From: Nyssa sinensis
Taxonomy: Eukaryota; Streptophyta; Magnoliopsida; Cornales; Nyssaceae
Assembly: GCA_008638375.1 (NCBI GenBank)
Contig: CM018052.1
Coordinates: 18,380,450 to 18,444,449, forward strand
Reading direction: 5' to 3'
DNA length: 64,000 nucleotides
The translations under genes and the position numbers were made by a program. Positions 25,616 through 35,410 of this stretch are shown here, piece after piece. The notes beneath the pieces were generated by a model. That model saw only the letters and a program-made list of their open reading frames with translations. It had not been told where the DNA came from and searched no databases. Within the stretch, counting starts at the first letter, position 1. The number at the start of each line of letters is the position of its first letter.

Positions 25616-26661
25616 CACTACACCTATCCTACCAAACCCAGTGATACCAGGAGATGATCAGACTGTTGTACTAGTAGTCGCAGGTACTCCTCTAGTTTAT
25701 TTACGACCTATACATATATTGTTGATAATAGGCTTTATACATTGAATAGTATCTTCCTGCATTACTGTTAGAGTTTAACTTAGAAACAGAACCCCTAGGT
25801 TACATGTTAACTATTTCAATACGCCCGAGAGCTTTATTATTGGTACATGTTGATGAATGCTATGAAATCATTATTGATAAATGATATACATAGACTATAT
25901 GAGGTACAAATTGTAATTACACAACTATTAGCCAATTTTAAAAAACAAAATTGATGATTTAGACGAGTTAAGTAATTAATGAATGTTAGAAAGTGATAAC
26001 AAGTTATGTACTAAGTTTAATAGTCTTAAGAGAAAAAGATTATATGCTAAACGAAACTAGATAATTCTTGAACAACTAAAATGATCAGGTAATAGTAACC
26101 TTACAAGATAAAAGTATATTTAAAGAAAAGTGATGAGAATTCTTGAAACTTTGACATTGAAAATACTAAAGAAGGTTTCAATAAATAATGTAGGTAGATG
26201 AGCAAGACTTGAATATTAGATAGTGGTTATACTCAAGAAATCTTAGAAAGGAATTATAGCGGTATTAAAAATTGATAAACCTTGATAATTAAAACATGAA
26301 TTGATCAGTGAATTATGGAAAACTATAATAAACATGGGCAATAGTTAGTACTCATTGAAAATGTAAGATAACACGGAGTTAGAAATGTGACACTATGGAA
26401 AGTTAGTAGAACTAACAATAAATTAATATGAAGGATAGTCTGAAGGAAACTAAATGAATAAATTTCAGGAGGAGTTGATACTATAATTTGATAATGTACC
26501 AGAAATATGAAAATTCTTATATAAGTCATAAGTAAACCCTGATAGAGTAAAAGATAAATAGATGTTGAAGACAGTTACTAAATGAACAAGATTATCTGAA
26601 TTAATCATATGAAATATGAGACAGATATGCGATGAATAAGAAAAGACTTAATGAATCTTAT

Positions 26662-27335
26662 TGATGCTACACTTTTTGACTCGCAACACGTGAGGGCTCC
26701 GTGACCTGTAGAACACTCAGAAAGATGATCAGAGGACCACCGGATTGGCTCCGGCGGTAGCCGCTCCGATGCTTAAGTAAGTAAGGGAATTGAAAGACTG
26801 TATTGAAAGTCAAAGAATGAGCATAAGAATCCAAAGCGTACCTCTAGGGTTTAATATATAAGCCGTGGTTCTCCTAATTCTGATTAGGTTTTGCCGCCAC
26901 GAATATCGGGATTTGATCATCAGAGATTTGCAGTTACCTTGTGGAGCCTTGAATCGTAGATGGAGATAACCATAGATAGTAGTTTCCGTGTTAAAGGCTG
27001 TTTCCTTATTCCCCGCTTAACGGCTGTTAAGGAAACCATATATGCAGTGTCGAATAAATACTGTCCAGAACAGGAGGTCTGGACGATGTACATGAGAATA
27101 TCCTGAATGCTTCATCTGTACTGTATGACCGAGTTCATCGGTTCTAAATGATATATAAATAAGAATGCTCCGAAGGCTTATGGCTGCTCTGTATGATAGA
27201 TATATATGAGAATACCCCAAAAGCTTATAGCTGTTCTGTATGACCGACATATATGAGCTCTGTAGGATCGAGATTTGTTAATCTGGTAGGCACACGTGTC
27301 TCAAACTGATTGGTGTGTCTGTTTATGGTATATCA
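26662..27335 (-). repeat. Z 3' LTR
   Basis: 674 bp, differing from the 37854-38527 copy at five sites (three near the ends, two in the middle). With a common plant LTR rate of 1.3e-8 per site per year, 5/674 would mean roughly 0.3 million years. The rate is an assumption. U3 holds three degenerate repeats of 50-70 bp around 'ctgtatgaccga' (27085-27260). Confidence 0.95.
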
Positions 27336-27336
27336 G

Positions 27337-27350
27337 CTACTCCCCCCCCG
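27337..27350 (-). promoter_or_regulatory. Z polypurine tract
   Basis: On the - strand, CGGGGGGGGAGTAG directly precedes the 3' LTR, which starts TGATATACC. This is the plus-strand primer position of a - strand element. Eight consecutive G are conserved. Confidence 0.8.
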
Positions 27351-27536
27351 AGCCCTTGTCAAAAGCTAGGGTTTTAACTAGGGTTGAGGGCTTTGTGAAG
27401 AGTCATACGTTTTGCCTTCCCATTTCTCAAGAAGCCGGTTTAACGCGCCATTTATTGCGCAGCCTATACTCGAGAACTCATCATTACTTTCAACCGTTGT
27501 GTCGGCTCGTCTTGGAAGGCTCATATTTCGAATGCG

Positions 27537-27543
27537 TATATAG
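27537..27543 (+). promoter_or_regulatory. TATA box of the antisense gene in Z
   Basis: TATATAG lies 171 bp before the ATG of the three-exon antisense gene. The 120 bp upstream resemble the region before a second TATA at 30274: both have a 'GGTTTAA...CCA.TTATTGC.C' block followed by a 'CGTTGTG.CGG' block. Two related promoters therefore drive the + strand inside Z. Confidence 0.5.
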
Positions 27544-27707
27544 AGATAGGGAAAGGTCTTTCATACCTTTCTTCTGCATTTACTTCTACAATACCAGATC
27601 GCCATTTGACATATCTTGGAGTTTTGGAGGATCTCCGGTGTTCATAACCCTTTCTTGATCTCAGGTTCGACTTTTAGTCCCCTTCTTATCTGTTTCATCT
27701 CTTTCTC

Positions 27708-29624
27708 TTGTTTGCCATGTCTGGCTTAGAATCACATTCTGGTTTGGGGAGTCCTTCTGAGACTGATCCTCAAATGCAATTAGTGAATGTTGATGAAAAT
27801 AGAATGGTAGTTCCTCCCTCTAGTCCGGGGGTCAGGATTGTCGATGCTTTTGATGATCCCCCGAACAGGGTTGGCGAAACCTCTGGTCGGTCTGATCGCA
27901 GAGAAGAGGGTGAGAGTGTAATTACTGAAAGTATGCTGAAGGAGTTATGGGCGAAGTTCAAACTTCCCAAAAATGTCGCTTTCAGGGTCCCAGATTCTCA
28001 AGATCGCCCGGGCGATGTTAGAGATGGAGAAATCTGTGCCTATCTGGCCTGGTTTGAACTGGGTCTTACACTCCCCTTTCCTGATATAATAAAACAATTC
28101 TTTTGTTGGTTTGATCTGTGCCCCGCAGACCTGAACCTTAACAGTTGGAGACATCTGTTGAGCTTTATCGTATTAGGGCATATGAATAATGTCAAGGTGT
28201 CCCTTGACGTGATCCGTAGCAATATGGATCTAAAACTTCAAAAGGCAGAAGGCCTTTATTACATGTCTTTTGATAGTGGGTTCAGACCCCTTACTTCTGT
28301 GCCCTCCTCCAACAAGACCTGGAAGAAATGGTACTTCTTTATTAAAGGAGGATAGGAATTCAAGAATTTCGAGGGTCAACCTTCCACATTCCCTCGAACC
28401 ACTGGGCCAAGGGGTGAGGTTTAACTTTTCCGTGGCTGCGTTGACTCTGTTTTGTTTGCCAATTTGTTGAACTGATCAATTTCTGTGTTTGCTTTGCAGT
28501 TAAGAGTGCGTGGAAGAGACCAGATTTCTCTCCCGTAATTCAGAAACAGTATAAGAAGCTTTTGAAGACCAGTATTAGGGATCATTCTTTCATTGTCAAC
28601 CCTGATAGATTAATGGCTGCCAGGGGTAGTGTCGAGGAGATAGCTGATAATGTGATGGCTCAGTGGGAGTCCGGGCCATCACCGCCTGCGGTGGGGGAGG
28701 CTTCTTCTCCAGTGGTCTCTCTAGTTCTGAAGAAGCGGAGGCTGATTTCGTCCTCTCCCGGGCCTGCTGAGAGGGAGGAAGAGGCTCCCGTCCCTATTAC
28801 GGTGGTTTCTCCAATCCCGTCTCGTCGAGCGGGTAAGGAGGCATCATCATCGGTGGCTCCTGACGTTGCTGGTCAGGGAGCCAAGAAGATTCTAAGTGAG
28901 TTCTGGGCCAAAGGCTCAGTTAAAATTAAGCCTCAGGCGTCTGGGAAGCTGCTTGCTGACTTGACCGCTCTTCAGGTTAAGGTGAGCTCGTTAGAACCAT
29001 ATTTTCCTTACCTTTAAGCGTTTCTACTGGTGTTTGAGTCGTTTTCCTTGTGTTATGCAGACCTTGCATACCCTTTCTGCTTTGGTGGAGGTTTCTCCAT
29101 CTGTAGAGGAGCTCGACCAACTTAGGGCCAATCTGGACGAACTGGGGCTCCAGTTGGGTACTGCTCGGTCGGAGGCTCACGATTCTGCGGAGAAGTTGAA
29201 GGAGTGTCAGAACTCCTTGATAGTGATGGAATCGGAGAGGAACCTTGCCGTTGAGCGGGCGAGGAGGTTGCAGGTGGAGATGACCGGCTTGCGGTACCAG
29301 CACAGTAGGCAGCTCGATGCAGCCGTGGAGCAGGCATTAGTGGACAATGAGGAAGAGATGAGGTCGAAGCTGGAAGGAATGGCCCATCGTTTGATTACGT
29401 TTGGGTTTAATAACTTCCGCTTTCGGCTTCTTGCCAAGTTTCCTGACCTAGACGTTTCCTCCATTGTGCCGCCTGGGTCTGAACCTCCAGAGGTCAATCA
29501 GGACGAAGTGGCTGATGTCCTCCCGGCCGATCCCACGGAAGTGGTTGTACCGACTGAGGTGGTCGATACTGTACCTGCCGAACCTTCTCCTGTCGTTGAT
29601 CCTGTTCCTGCTGATCAGGCTTAG
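27708..29624 (+). CDS. Three-exon antisense gene in Z: Transposase_28-like protein with coiled coil
   Basis: Exons are 27708-28413, 28500-28981 and 29061-29624. The introns (86 and 79 bp) are GT-AG with donors GTGAGG and GTGAGC and acceptors TTTGCAG and TATGCAG. Splicing keeps one frame (phases 1 and 0) for about 583 residues. Exon 1 encodes LPKNVAFRVPDSQDRP, LAWFELGLTLPFPDIIKQFF and LNLNSWRHLLSFIVL, which I recognise as the plant 'putative gypsy-type transposon' domain (Transposase_28). Exon 2 is basic and Ser/Pro-rich (KKRRLISSS). Exon 3 is a heptad-rich coiled coil (SVEELDQLRANLDELG...) with a Pro/Val/Asp-rich tail. An in-frame TAG at 28353-28355 interrupts exon 1 where a Trp is likely ('GG*EF'). 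The start could also be ATG 27717. Function is unknown. The gene runs opposite to gag-pol. Confidence 0.75.
28414..28499 (+). other. Predicted intron 1 of the antisense gene
   Basis: The donor is G/GTGAGG and the acceptor is TGCTTTGCAG, after a T-rich stretch (28481-28495). It joins a phase-1 codon so that the frame continues as KSAWKRPDFSPVIQKQYKKL. In the genomic RNA of Z this intron is reversed and cannot be removed, which explains how it survives retrotransposition. Confidence 0.7.
28982..29060 (+). other. Predicted intron 2 of the antisense gene
   Basis: The donor AAG/GTGAGC and acceptor TGTTATGCAG give a phase-0 junction, joining ALQVK to TLHTLSALVEV without changing frame. Unspliced, the frame stops after 12 codons. 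Confidence 0.7.
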
Positions 29625-30273
29625 GATCCATATTTTGTTATTTTTCAATGTACTTGAGACATACATTTGTTTAATGGAACAGTCTTTTGGTTAATACTCG
29701 CCTCTTTGGTTATATTGTTCTGTAGCATTCGTGCATATCTTTGAGTTATATAGCTCTGTAGTGCCTCAACGTGTAGTTGATGGTAATAATTGTTGCAAGT
29801 TACCCTGCTCTGGAGTTTAGTGTACACCAGATCAGATTTTCTTCTGCAGGGAGCTGTGTTCCGAACTTCTTTACTTGCCTTAGGCCAGTAATTGGAGACT
29901 GCTGTTTTGAAGTATTTCAAAGCTAACTGTTCTGAATTCGGGGACAATAATAAGTGGATATCTTTGCGGTTGTAGTTTGGTTGATCAGATCTTCTGTCTC
30001 CAGATCTGTTAGAAATCAAGAAACGTCATAGTTGATGGACCTCTGCTGTACATGTGGTCCTGTAAGTGTCAATGACATGGAGAAACCGTCACGTCACATG
30101 TATGGGAAAGATTAAAAGCCTGTGTATTACGTGTATGGTCCTGCCTTTTGTCTCTCCCGAGAAGGTGGTTTAATACTCCACTTATTGCACCTCCGCCGTT
30201 TGGGATTTCGAAGCTAGCACTTTGCTTAATCGTTGTGACGGTTCAACTGGGTGGCCTTTGGTCTTCCAGCGTC
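29625..30273 (+). other. Spacer between the two antisense transcription units of Z
   Basis: No coding frame with a recognisable domain. The last 120 bp (about 30140-30273) are the duplicated promoter-like block shared with 27420-27536. No AATAAA is evident just after the stop at 29624. Confidence 0.4.
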
Positions 30274-30282
30274 TATATATAT
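30274..30282 (+). promoter_or_regulatory. TATA box of the second antisense unit
   Basis: TATATATAT follows the duplicated upstream block and lies 108 bp before the ATG at 30382. An ATG at 30148 lies upstream of the TATA, so it is unlikely to be the start. Confidence 0.45.
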
Positions 30283-30381
30283 GGAAACGAGGGCATATGG
30301 TTGTGCTCAACCCTTTTGCTCCCCGAATTGTTTGTAAGAGAGGTTTTTATATGCTGCCGGAGTTCTTCCACTCGTCCGGAG

Positions 30382-30873
30382 ATGATGGATGATTCCTTGC
30401 CTGAGTTAGGAATAATTGAACTGTGGCCAAAAGTTAACCCTCCCCTATTTTCAGTCTCCAAGGAAGGATTGAATGAGGCACAAGTCTTCTTGTTTCCTCT
30501 GATATCTAGTCGAGATTTCTCCGACTGGTGGTGGCCCCTCCTCGATTCAACCGAGGCCTGGAGCGTTGGTGATGAAGACGAATGTGAGTTGCCTTCTCTT
30601 CCTCACGCCCTGTCAGAGACCCTTGCTCCAAGTGGCTGGGGTGAAACAGACGGTGTGAAGAAGAAGATTGAAGGTGGGTTGCCTCCTCCCGCTTATAACT
30701 CGGCAATGACAACTGCTCTGAGGGAGATGAATGGGGGCCGCCTCCTCCCCTTTGTGACTTGGCAGGAACCCTTGCTCCAATTGGCTGGGGCGTTATGCCG
30801 ATTACAAAGGTGGAGAATAAAAAGTCTCCTGAGGCTCAGAGCCCTCATCATCCGTTGGTCATGGGACCAGTGA
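30382..30873 (+). CDS. Second antisense reading frame in Z, unknown function
   Basis: From ATG 30382 it encodes 163 residues, starting MMDDSLPELGIIELWP, with a Trp-rich, acidic segment (DFSDWWWPLLDSTEAWSVGDEDECELPSLP). The first ATG after the TATA (about 30352) opens only a short frame. A tandem repeat of about 150 bp is visible. 'LAPSGWG' (about 30630) returns as 'LAPIGWG' (about 30780), but the second copy is in another frame that stays open to 31082. So either an intron or an indel lies between them. A candidate donor is GAAG/GTGGGT at 30673 and a candidate acceptor is TTGGCAG about 30765. I do not recognise the protein family. Confidence 0.4.
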   Translation: MMDDSLPELGIIELWPKVNPPLFSVSKEGLNEAQVFLFPLISSRDFSDWWWPLLDSTEAWSVGDEDECELPSLPHALSETLAPSGWGETDGVKKKIEGGLPPPAYNSAMTTALREMNGGRLLPFVTWQEPLLQLAGALCRLQRWRIKSLLRLRALIIRWSWDQ

Positions 30874-31098
30874 TAGTGATGATGAAATGGCCTGGGCACT
30901 ACGTGATGCAGACTGGGGTTCAGGGTTCCTTCCTTTCAAATGGATCCGATGAAGGCGGTTTTGAAGGTTTTGGATCTTGTGCCCCTTTATCATCCCAGGA
31001 GAAGAGCCATTATGTTGCCAAGCGTAGCTTCTGTAATAGCTTCTGTAGTAGCTTCTGTAATAGTGTCTTGGTACTGATGTAAATCTTTTTGAGTTATT

Positions 31099-31104
31099 AA
31101 TAAA
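31099..31104 (+). terminator. Poly(A) signal for the second antisense unit
   Basis: AATAAA lies 17 bp after the stop of the second-copy frame (31082), followed by a T-rich stretch. It fits the 3' end of a + strand transcript. The sequence from here to 31399 has no other recognisable feature. Confidence 0.4.
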
Positions 31105-31399
31105 GTTGAATTTCCTCTTCTCAGATCTGATATTTTCTGTGAATGTGCTCTTTTGAAACTTAAGCATCTTCTAATGCGTTGCCGATTGTTCTAAAAATAA
31201 ATCAAAAACTTAGAAAAAAGCCAGAATCGAAGTACTTCACCTTTGGTTGAAACCATGGTGCTGGTTTGTTTGACAGATAAGTCAAATAATGTAAGTGTCA
31301 GATCCGAGGTATTCCGTTCCAGTAAACTTTAGTTGACAGGTGCTCGGAACTTCTGCCTTTGAATAGACTGGATTACGGAACCCGCTAGTTGAAGATGGT

Positions 31400-32037
31400 C
31401 CAGACTCTGAAGGCCTGTGCATAATAGATGGACCAAGCTCTGGAGGCCTGTGCATTAATAGATGGACCAAGTCATAAGACTTGTGCATTAATAGATGGAC
31501 CAGGCTCTGGAGGCCTGTGCATTAATAGATGGACCAAGTCATAAGACTTGTGCATTAATAGATGGACCAGGCTCTGGAGGCCTGTGCATTAATAGATGGA
31601 CCAGGCTCTGGAGGCCTGTGCATTAATAGACGGACCAAGTCATAAGACTTGTGCATTAATAGATGGACCAGGCTTCGGAGGCCTGTGCATTAATAGATGG
31701 ACCAGGCTCTGGAGGCCTGTGCATTAATAGACGGACCAGGCTCTGGAGGCCTGTGCATTAATAGATGGACCAAGTCATAAGACTTGTGCATTAATAGATG
31801 GACCAGGCTCTGGAGGCCTGTGCATTAATAGATGGACCAAGTCATAAGACTTGTGCATTAATAGATGGACCAGGCTCTGGAGGCCTGTGCATTAATAGAT
31901 GGACCAGGCTCTGGAGGCCTGTGCATTAACAGATGGACCAAGTCATAAGACTTGTGCATTAATAGATGGACCAAGTCATAAGACTTGTGCATTAATAGAT
32001 GGACCAGGCTCTGGAGGCCTGTGCATTAACAGATGGA
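31400..32037 (-). repeat. Minisatellite of 19 units with two hairpin variants in Z's 3' region
   Basis: Nineteen head-to-tail units share GTGCATTAATAGATGGACC. Variant A (34 bp, 12 units) carries AGGCTCTGGAGGCCT. Variant B (33 bp, 7 units) carries AAGTCATAAGACTT. The + strand order is A A B A B A A B A A A B A B A A B B A. The variable part of both is an inverted repeat: AGGC/GCCT in A and AAGTC/GACTT in B. The array starts 31 bp after the pol stop codon, so it is in the 3' region of the gag-pol transcript. Tandem repeats here are typical of Tat elements. The two-variant, arm-changing pattern is unusual. Confidence 0.95.
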
Positions 32038-32068
32038 CCATTTTAAGGAAGTAAAAGGAAAAAAATCT

Positions 32069-35000
32069 TCATTGATAATACTTCCGCAAGTGTTCTACGT
32101 TCCATGGCCTAGGAACAGGTTTCCCAGTCGTGTCTTCAAGCCAGTAAGTGGTAGGTCGAATGACCTTCGTTACTTTGTAGGGGCCTTCCCAATTTGGTGA
32201 CAACTTTCCCATGGTGGGATCCTTGGTGTTCTGAAAGACTCTTCTTACGACGAAGTCTCCAACTTGAAAGCTGACTGTCTTGAGTCCTATCCTGGATTTA
32301 TTGATCATTCTTTGTTGGTAGGCTTCCATCTTGATGCTGGCCTGATCCCTTCTTTCTTCGAGCAAATCCAAGTTCTCCATCAGCTGCTGATCATTGGATT
32401 CTTGCTCAAAGGCCTCAGTCCTCAGAGTTGGCATACCGATTTCAACCGGAATTACTGCTTCTGTCCCATAGGCTAATGAGAAGGGTGTTTCAGAGGTGGG
32501 AGTTCTTCTGGTTGTACGGTAGGCCCAAAGGACTCCTGGGAGCTCTTCTGCCCACTTCCCTTTGGCTTGTTCCAACCTTTTCTTTAACCCATCAAGGATT
32601 GTTCGGTTGGTGACCTCTGCCTGCCCATTTGCTTGTGGATGGCCTGGAGAGGCAAAGTGCTGCCTGATGTTGAGATTTTCGCAGAATGTCTTGAAGCCTT
32701 TACCAGTAAATTGTGTCCCATTATCTGAGATAATTACACGTGGTATGCCAAACCTGCAGACAATGTTCTTCCAGGTGAAGCTTTCGACTTCCTTTTCTGT
32801 AATATGCGTTAAAGGCTCGGCTTCGGCCCATTTAGAGAAGTAGTCGATAGCCACCAAAAGGTACTTCCTGTTTGGAGGTGCTCGTGGTAACGGGCCCACA
32901 ATGTCCATTCCCCATTGAGCAAAGGGCCAAGGACTAGGAATCGGGATGAGCTCGTGCTGAGGCTGGTGTTGGTACGAGGCGAATCTCTGACATTTGTCAC
33001 ACTTCTGAACATATTCTTTAGCCTGCTTCAGCATGCCGGGCCAGTAGTAGCCCTGTGATAGAGCTCGGTGGGCTATAGTTCTGCCCCCATTGTGATTCCC
33101 GCAAATTCCCTCGTGAATTTCAGCCAAAACATATTGTGACTCGTCTGGAGCCAAACACTTTAACAGAGGTTGAGAGTATGACCTTCTGTAAAGTTTGTCG
33201 TTCAGGATCAGGTACCGGGCCGCTCTGATTCGGATTCTCCTGGCTTTGTTTTTATCCTCTGGGAGGAGCCCGGATCTCAGATATTGGAGGATTGGGGTCA
33301 TCCAGCTCTGGGTCTGTTCATCAATTTGAGCAACTGATGCTTCCTCAATGCTGGATCCTGATTGAAAAGAGATTTTAATGGTGGAATCTGCTTCAGACTT
33401 GAGGCGGGAGGCCATGTTAGCCAGAGCATCTGCTCTGCAGTTCTGACTTATCTCAATCTTCTGAATAGTGAAAGTTTGGAAGGAATGCTTTAAACGGTTT
33501 ACCAGTTCGGAGTACCGAAGCATCCTGTCATCCTTAATGGCAAACTCTCCCAAAACTTGGCTTACTTCCAGTTGGGAGTCAGAGAAGACATCGAGGTTCT
33601 GAGCTTCGCATTCCAGGGCAAGCTTCATCCCTAAGATTAGGGCCTCGTATTCAGCTTCATTATTAGAAGCCCTAAATCCCAGGCTGACTGCTTTTTCCGA
33701 TGTAAGTCCATCAGGGGACTGTAGTACCAGTCCTACCCCTGATCCTTGATCGGTTGACGAACCATCAATATACAGCAGCCAGGTTCCTGTAGTTTCGGCG
33801 ATTTGTGCTTCGTTCTGCAGTGCCGGGGTGAACTCGGCTACAAAGTCAGCTAAGGCCTGCCCTTTAATGGAGTTTCGGGGTACATATGCTATGTCAAACT
33901 CCCCTAGCTCCATAGACCACTTGACCAATCTTCCCGATACCTCGGGTTTCCTCAGTATTGACTTTAAAGGATAGGCAGTTGGAATCTCAATTGGATGGGC
34001 CTGGAAGTAAGGTCGAAGCTTCCGGGCTGATATGACCAAGGCATAGGCCAGCTTTTCTACTTCTGGGTATCTTTTCTCCGTGTCAAGGAGTGCCCTACTG
34101 ACGTAGAATATAGGCCTTTGTACTCCTTTGTCCTGTCTGATTAGTGCGGAACTGACCGCGTTCTCAGAAACTGCTAGATACAGGAGCAGCTTTTCCCCTT
34201 GTATAGGTTTTGACAGGAGCTCTGGAGAGGCCAGGTACTCCTTTAGTTCTTGGAAGGAATGCTCGCATTCTTCTGTCCATTGCAAAGCCTTGCTGCCCTT
34301 TAGGGCTCTAAAGAAAGGTAGGCAACGATCGGTGGACTTGGATATAAATCTGCTCAATGCGGCGACTCTGCCGTTCAGTGCCTGAATCTCCTTTCTGGTC
34401 TTTGGTGACTTCAGTCCAATCAGGGCTTGGATCTGAGTGGGATCTGCTTCGATACCTCTTTGAGAGACGATGTACCCCAAGAATTTTCCCTTCGTAACTC
34501 CGAAGGTACATTTCGAGGGGTTAAGCTTCATCTTGTGTTGTCTGAGGATATCGAAGGTCTGGGCTAAGTGTTGGAGATGGTTGCCTTTCTGGAGGCTCTT
34601 TACCAGCATGTCGTCGATATATACCTCCATGGTGCTGCCAAGCAGTGGGCTGAACATCTTGTTCACCAACCGTTGGTAAGTGGCTCCAGCATTCTTCAAA
34701 CCGAAAGGCATCACTCTGTAGCAGTAGAGTCCTCTTTCGGTTATGAAGGCAGTCTTTTCCTGATCTGGAGGGTACATCTGGATCTGGTTGTATCCAGAGT
34801 AGGCGTCCATGAAACTCATAAGCTCATGCCCTGCAGTGGCGTCAACCAGTTGATCTATTCTCGGCAGTGGAAAGCTGTCCTTGGGGCATGCTTTGTTGAG
34901 GTCTGTATAGTCGACACAGACTCTCCACTTGCCGTTCTTCTTCTTGACGAGCACAGTGTTGGCTAGCCACTCGGGATAGAAAACTTCCCGTATCATCCTG

Positions 35001-35410
35001 GCGTCTAGCAGCCTCTGGACTTCTTCGTCTATAACCCGATGCCGTTCGGGAGCGGTCGGTCTTCTCTTCTGCCTGACTGGGGGGTGATCTGGATCTACCA
35101 TCAGTTTATGAGTTATTAGATTAGGATCTATCCCCTCTATGTCCCTGGTTTCCCAAGCAAAGATAGAGAGGTTGTTCTTCAGAAACCTGACTATCTTTTC
35201 CTGCTCGGCCGGCGTGAGGTCTGGGCCGATGTACAAATAACGCCCCTCTGCTTCTGAACTGACCAGTACCTTGATGGGCTCGCCAACAGGCTTGGCTCGG
35301 CTATCACGTCCCCTTGGGCTCAGGGGCTCTTCAACGCCGGATGGGCAATCTTCCACCTCGGGAGTGTGAGTGAAAACCGGATCTGCACAGTCCCGAGTGT
35401 ACTGTAATTG
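32069..35410 (-). CDS. pol: Z pol: reverse transcriptase, RNase H, second RNase H, integrase
   Basis: Open from just after the gag UAG; I number residues from the GTG codon at 35356. RT spans about 95-310: catalytic D184 in MDAYSGY, and YIDD at 246-249. The gypsy RNase H follows (about 380-505), then an archaeal-type RNase H (about 525-650: D531, E569, D593, D643), the hallmark of the Tat lineage. Integrase: H748, H755, C786, C789 zinc site; D818, D878, E914 (spacing 59 and 35); C-terminal WEGPY at 1056-1060. There is no chromodomain. The frame has no interruption. The first ATG is codon 86, near the RT, so expression must come from readthrough of the upstream UAG. Confidence 0.93.
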   Translation of the reverse strand, partial: QLQYTRDCADPVFTHTPEVEDCPSGVEEPLSPRGRDSRAKPVGEPIKVLVSSEAEGRYLYIGPDLTPAEQEKIVRFLKNNLSIFAWETRDIEGIDPNLITHKLMVDPDHPPVRQKRRPTAPERHRVIDEEVQRLLDARMIREVFYPEWLANTVLVKKKNGKWRVCVDYTDLNKACPKDSFPLPRIDQLVDATAGHELMSFMDAYSGYNQIQMYPPDQEKTAFITERGLYCYRVMPFGLKNAGATYQRLVNKMFSPLLGSTMEVYIDDMLVKSLQKGNHLQHLAQTFDILRQHKMKLNPSKCTFGVTKGKFLGYIVSQRGIEADPTQIQALIGLKSPKTRKEIQALNGRVAALSRFISKSTDRCLPFFRALKGSKALQWTEECEHSFQELKEYLASPELLSKPIQGEKLLLYLAVSENAVSSALIRQDKGVQRPIFYVSRALLDTEKRYPEVEKLAYALVISARKLRPYFQAHPIEIPTAYPLKSILRKPEVSGRLVKWSMELGEFDIAYVPRNSIKGQALADFVAEFTPALQNEAQIAETTGTWLLYIDGSSTDQGSGVGLVLQSPDGLTSEKAVSLGFRASNNEAEYEALILGMKLALECEAQNLDVFSDSQLEVSQVLGEFAIKDDRMLRYSELVNRLKHSFQTFTIQKIEISQNCRADALANMASRLKSEADSTIKISFQSGSSIEEASVAQIDEQTQSWMTPILQYLRSGLLPEDKNKARRIRIRAARYLILNDKLYRRSYSQPLLKCLAPDESQYVLAEIHEGICGNHNGGRTIAHRALSQGYYWPGMLKQAKEYVQKCDKCQRFASYQHQPQHELIPIPSPWPFAQWGMDIVGPLPRAPPNRKYLLVAIDYFSKWAEAEPLTHITEKEVESFTWKNIVCRFGIPRVIISDNGTQFTGKGFKTFCENLNIRQHFASPGHPQANGQAEVTNRTILDGLKKRLEQAKGKWAEELPGVLWAYRTTRRTPTSETPFSLAYGTEAVIPVEIGMPTLRTEAFEQESNDQQLMENLDLLEERRDQASIKMEAYQQRMINKSRIGLKTVSFQVGDFVVRRVFQNTKDPTMGKLSPNWEGPYKVTKVIRPTTYWLEDTTGKPVPRPWNVEHLRKYYQ

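Noticed and set aside
30148..30381. N-terminal 78 residues of the second antisense frame from ATG 30148
   Set aside because: This ATG is upstream of the TATA box at 30274 and in the block shared with the first antisense promoter, so it is probably untranscribed or non-coding.
31400..32037. CRISPR-like array
   Set aside because: The 'spacers' are only two recurring variants, units are adjacent 33/34-mers, and the locus is inside a plant retrotransposon. It is a minisatellite.
35354..35356. GTG as the start codon of Z pol
   Set aside because: Nothing supports non-AUG initiation there. The frame is open back to the gag UAG, and readthrough explains it better.
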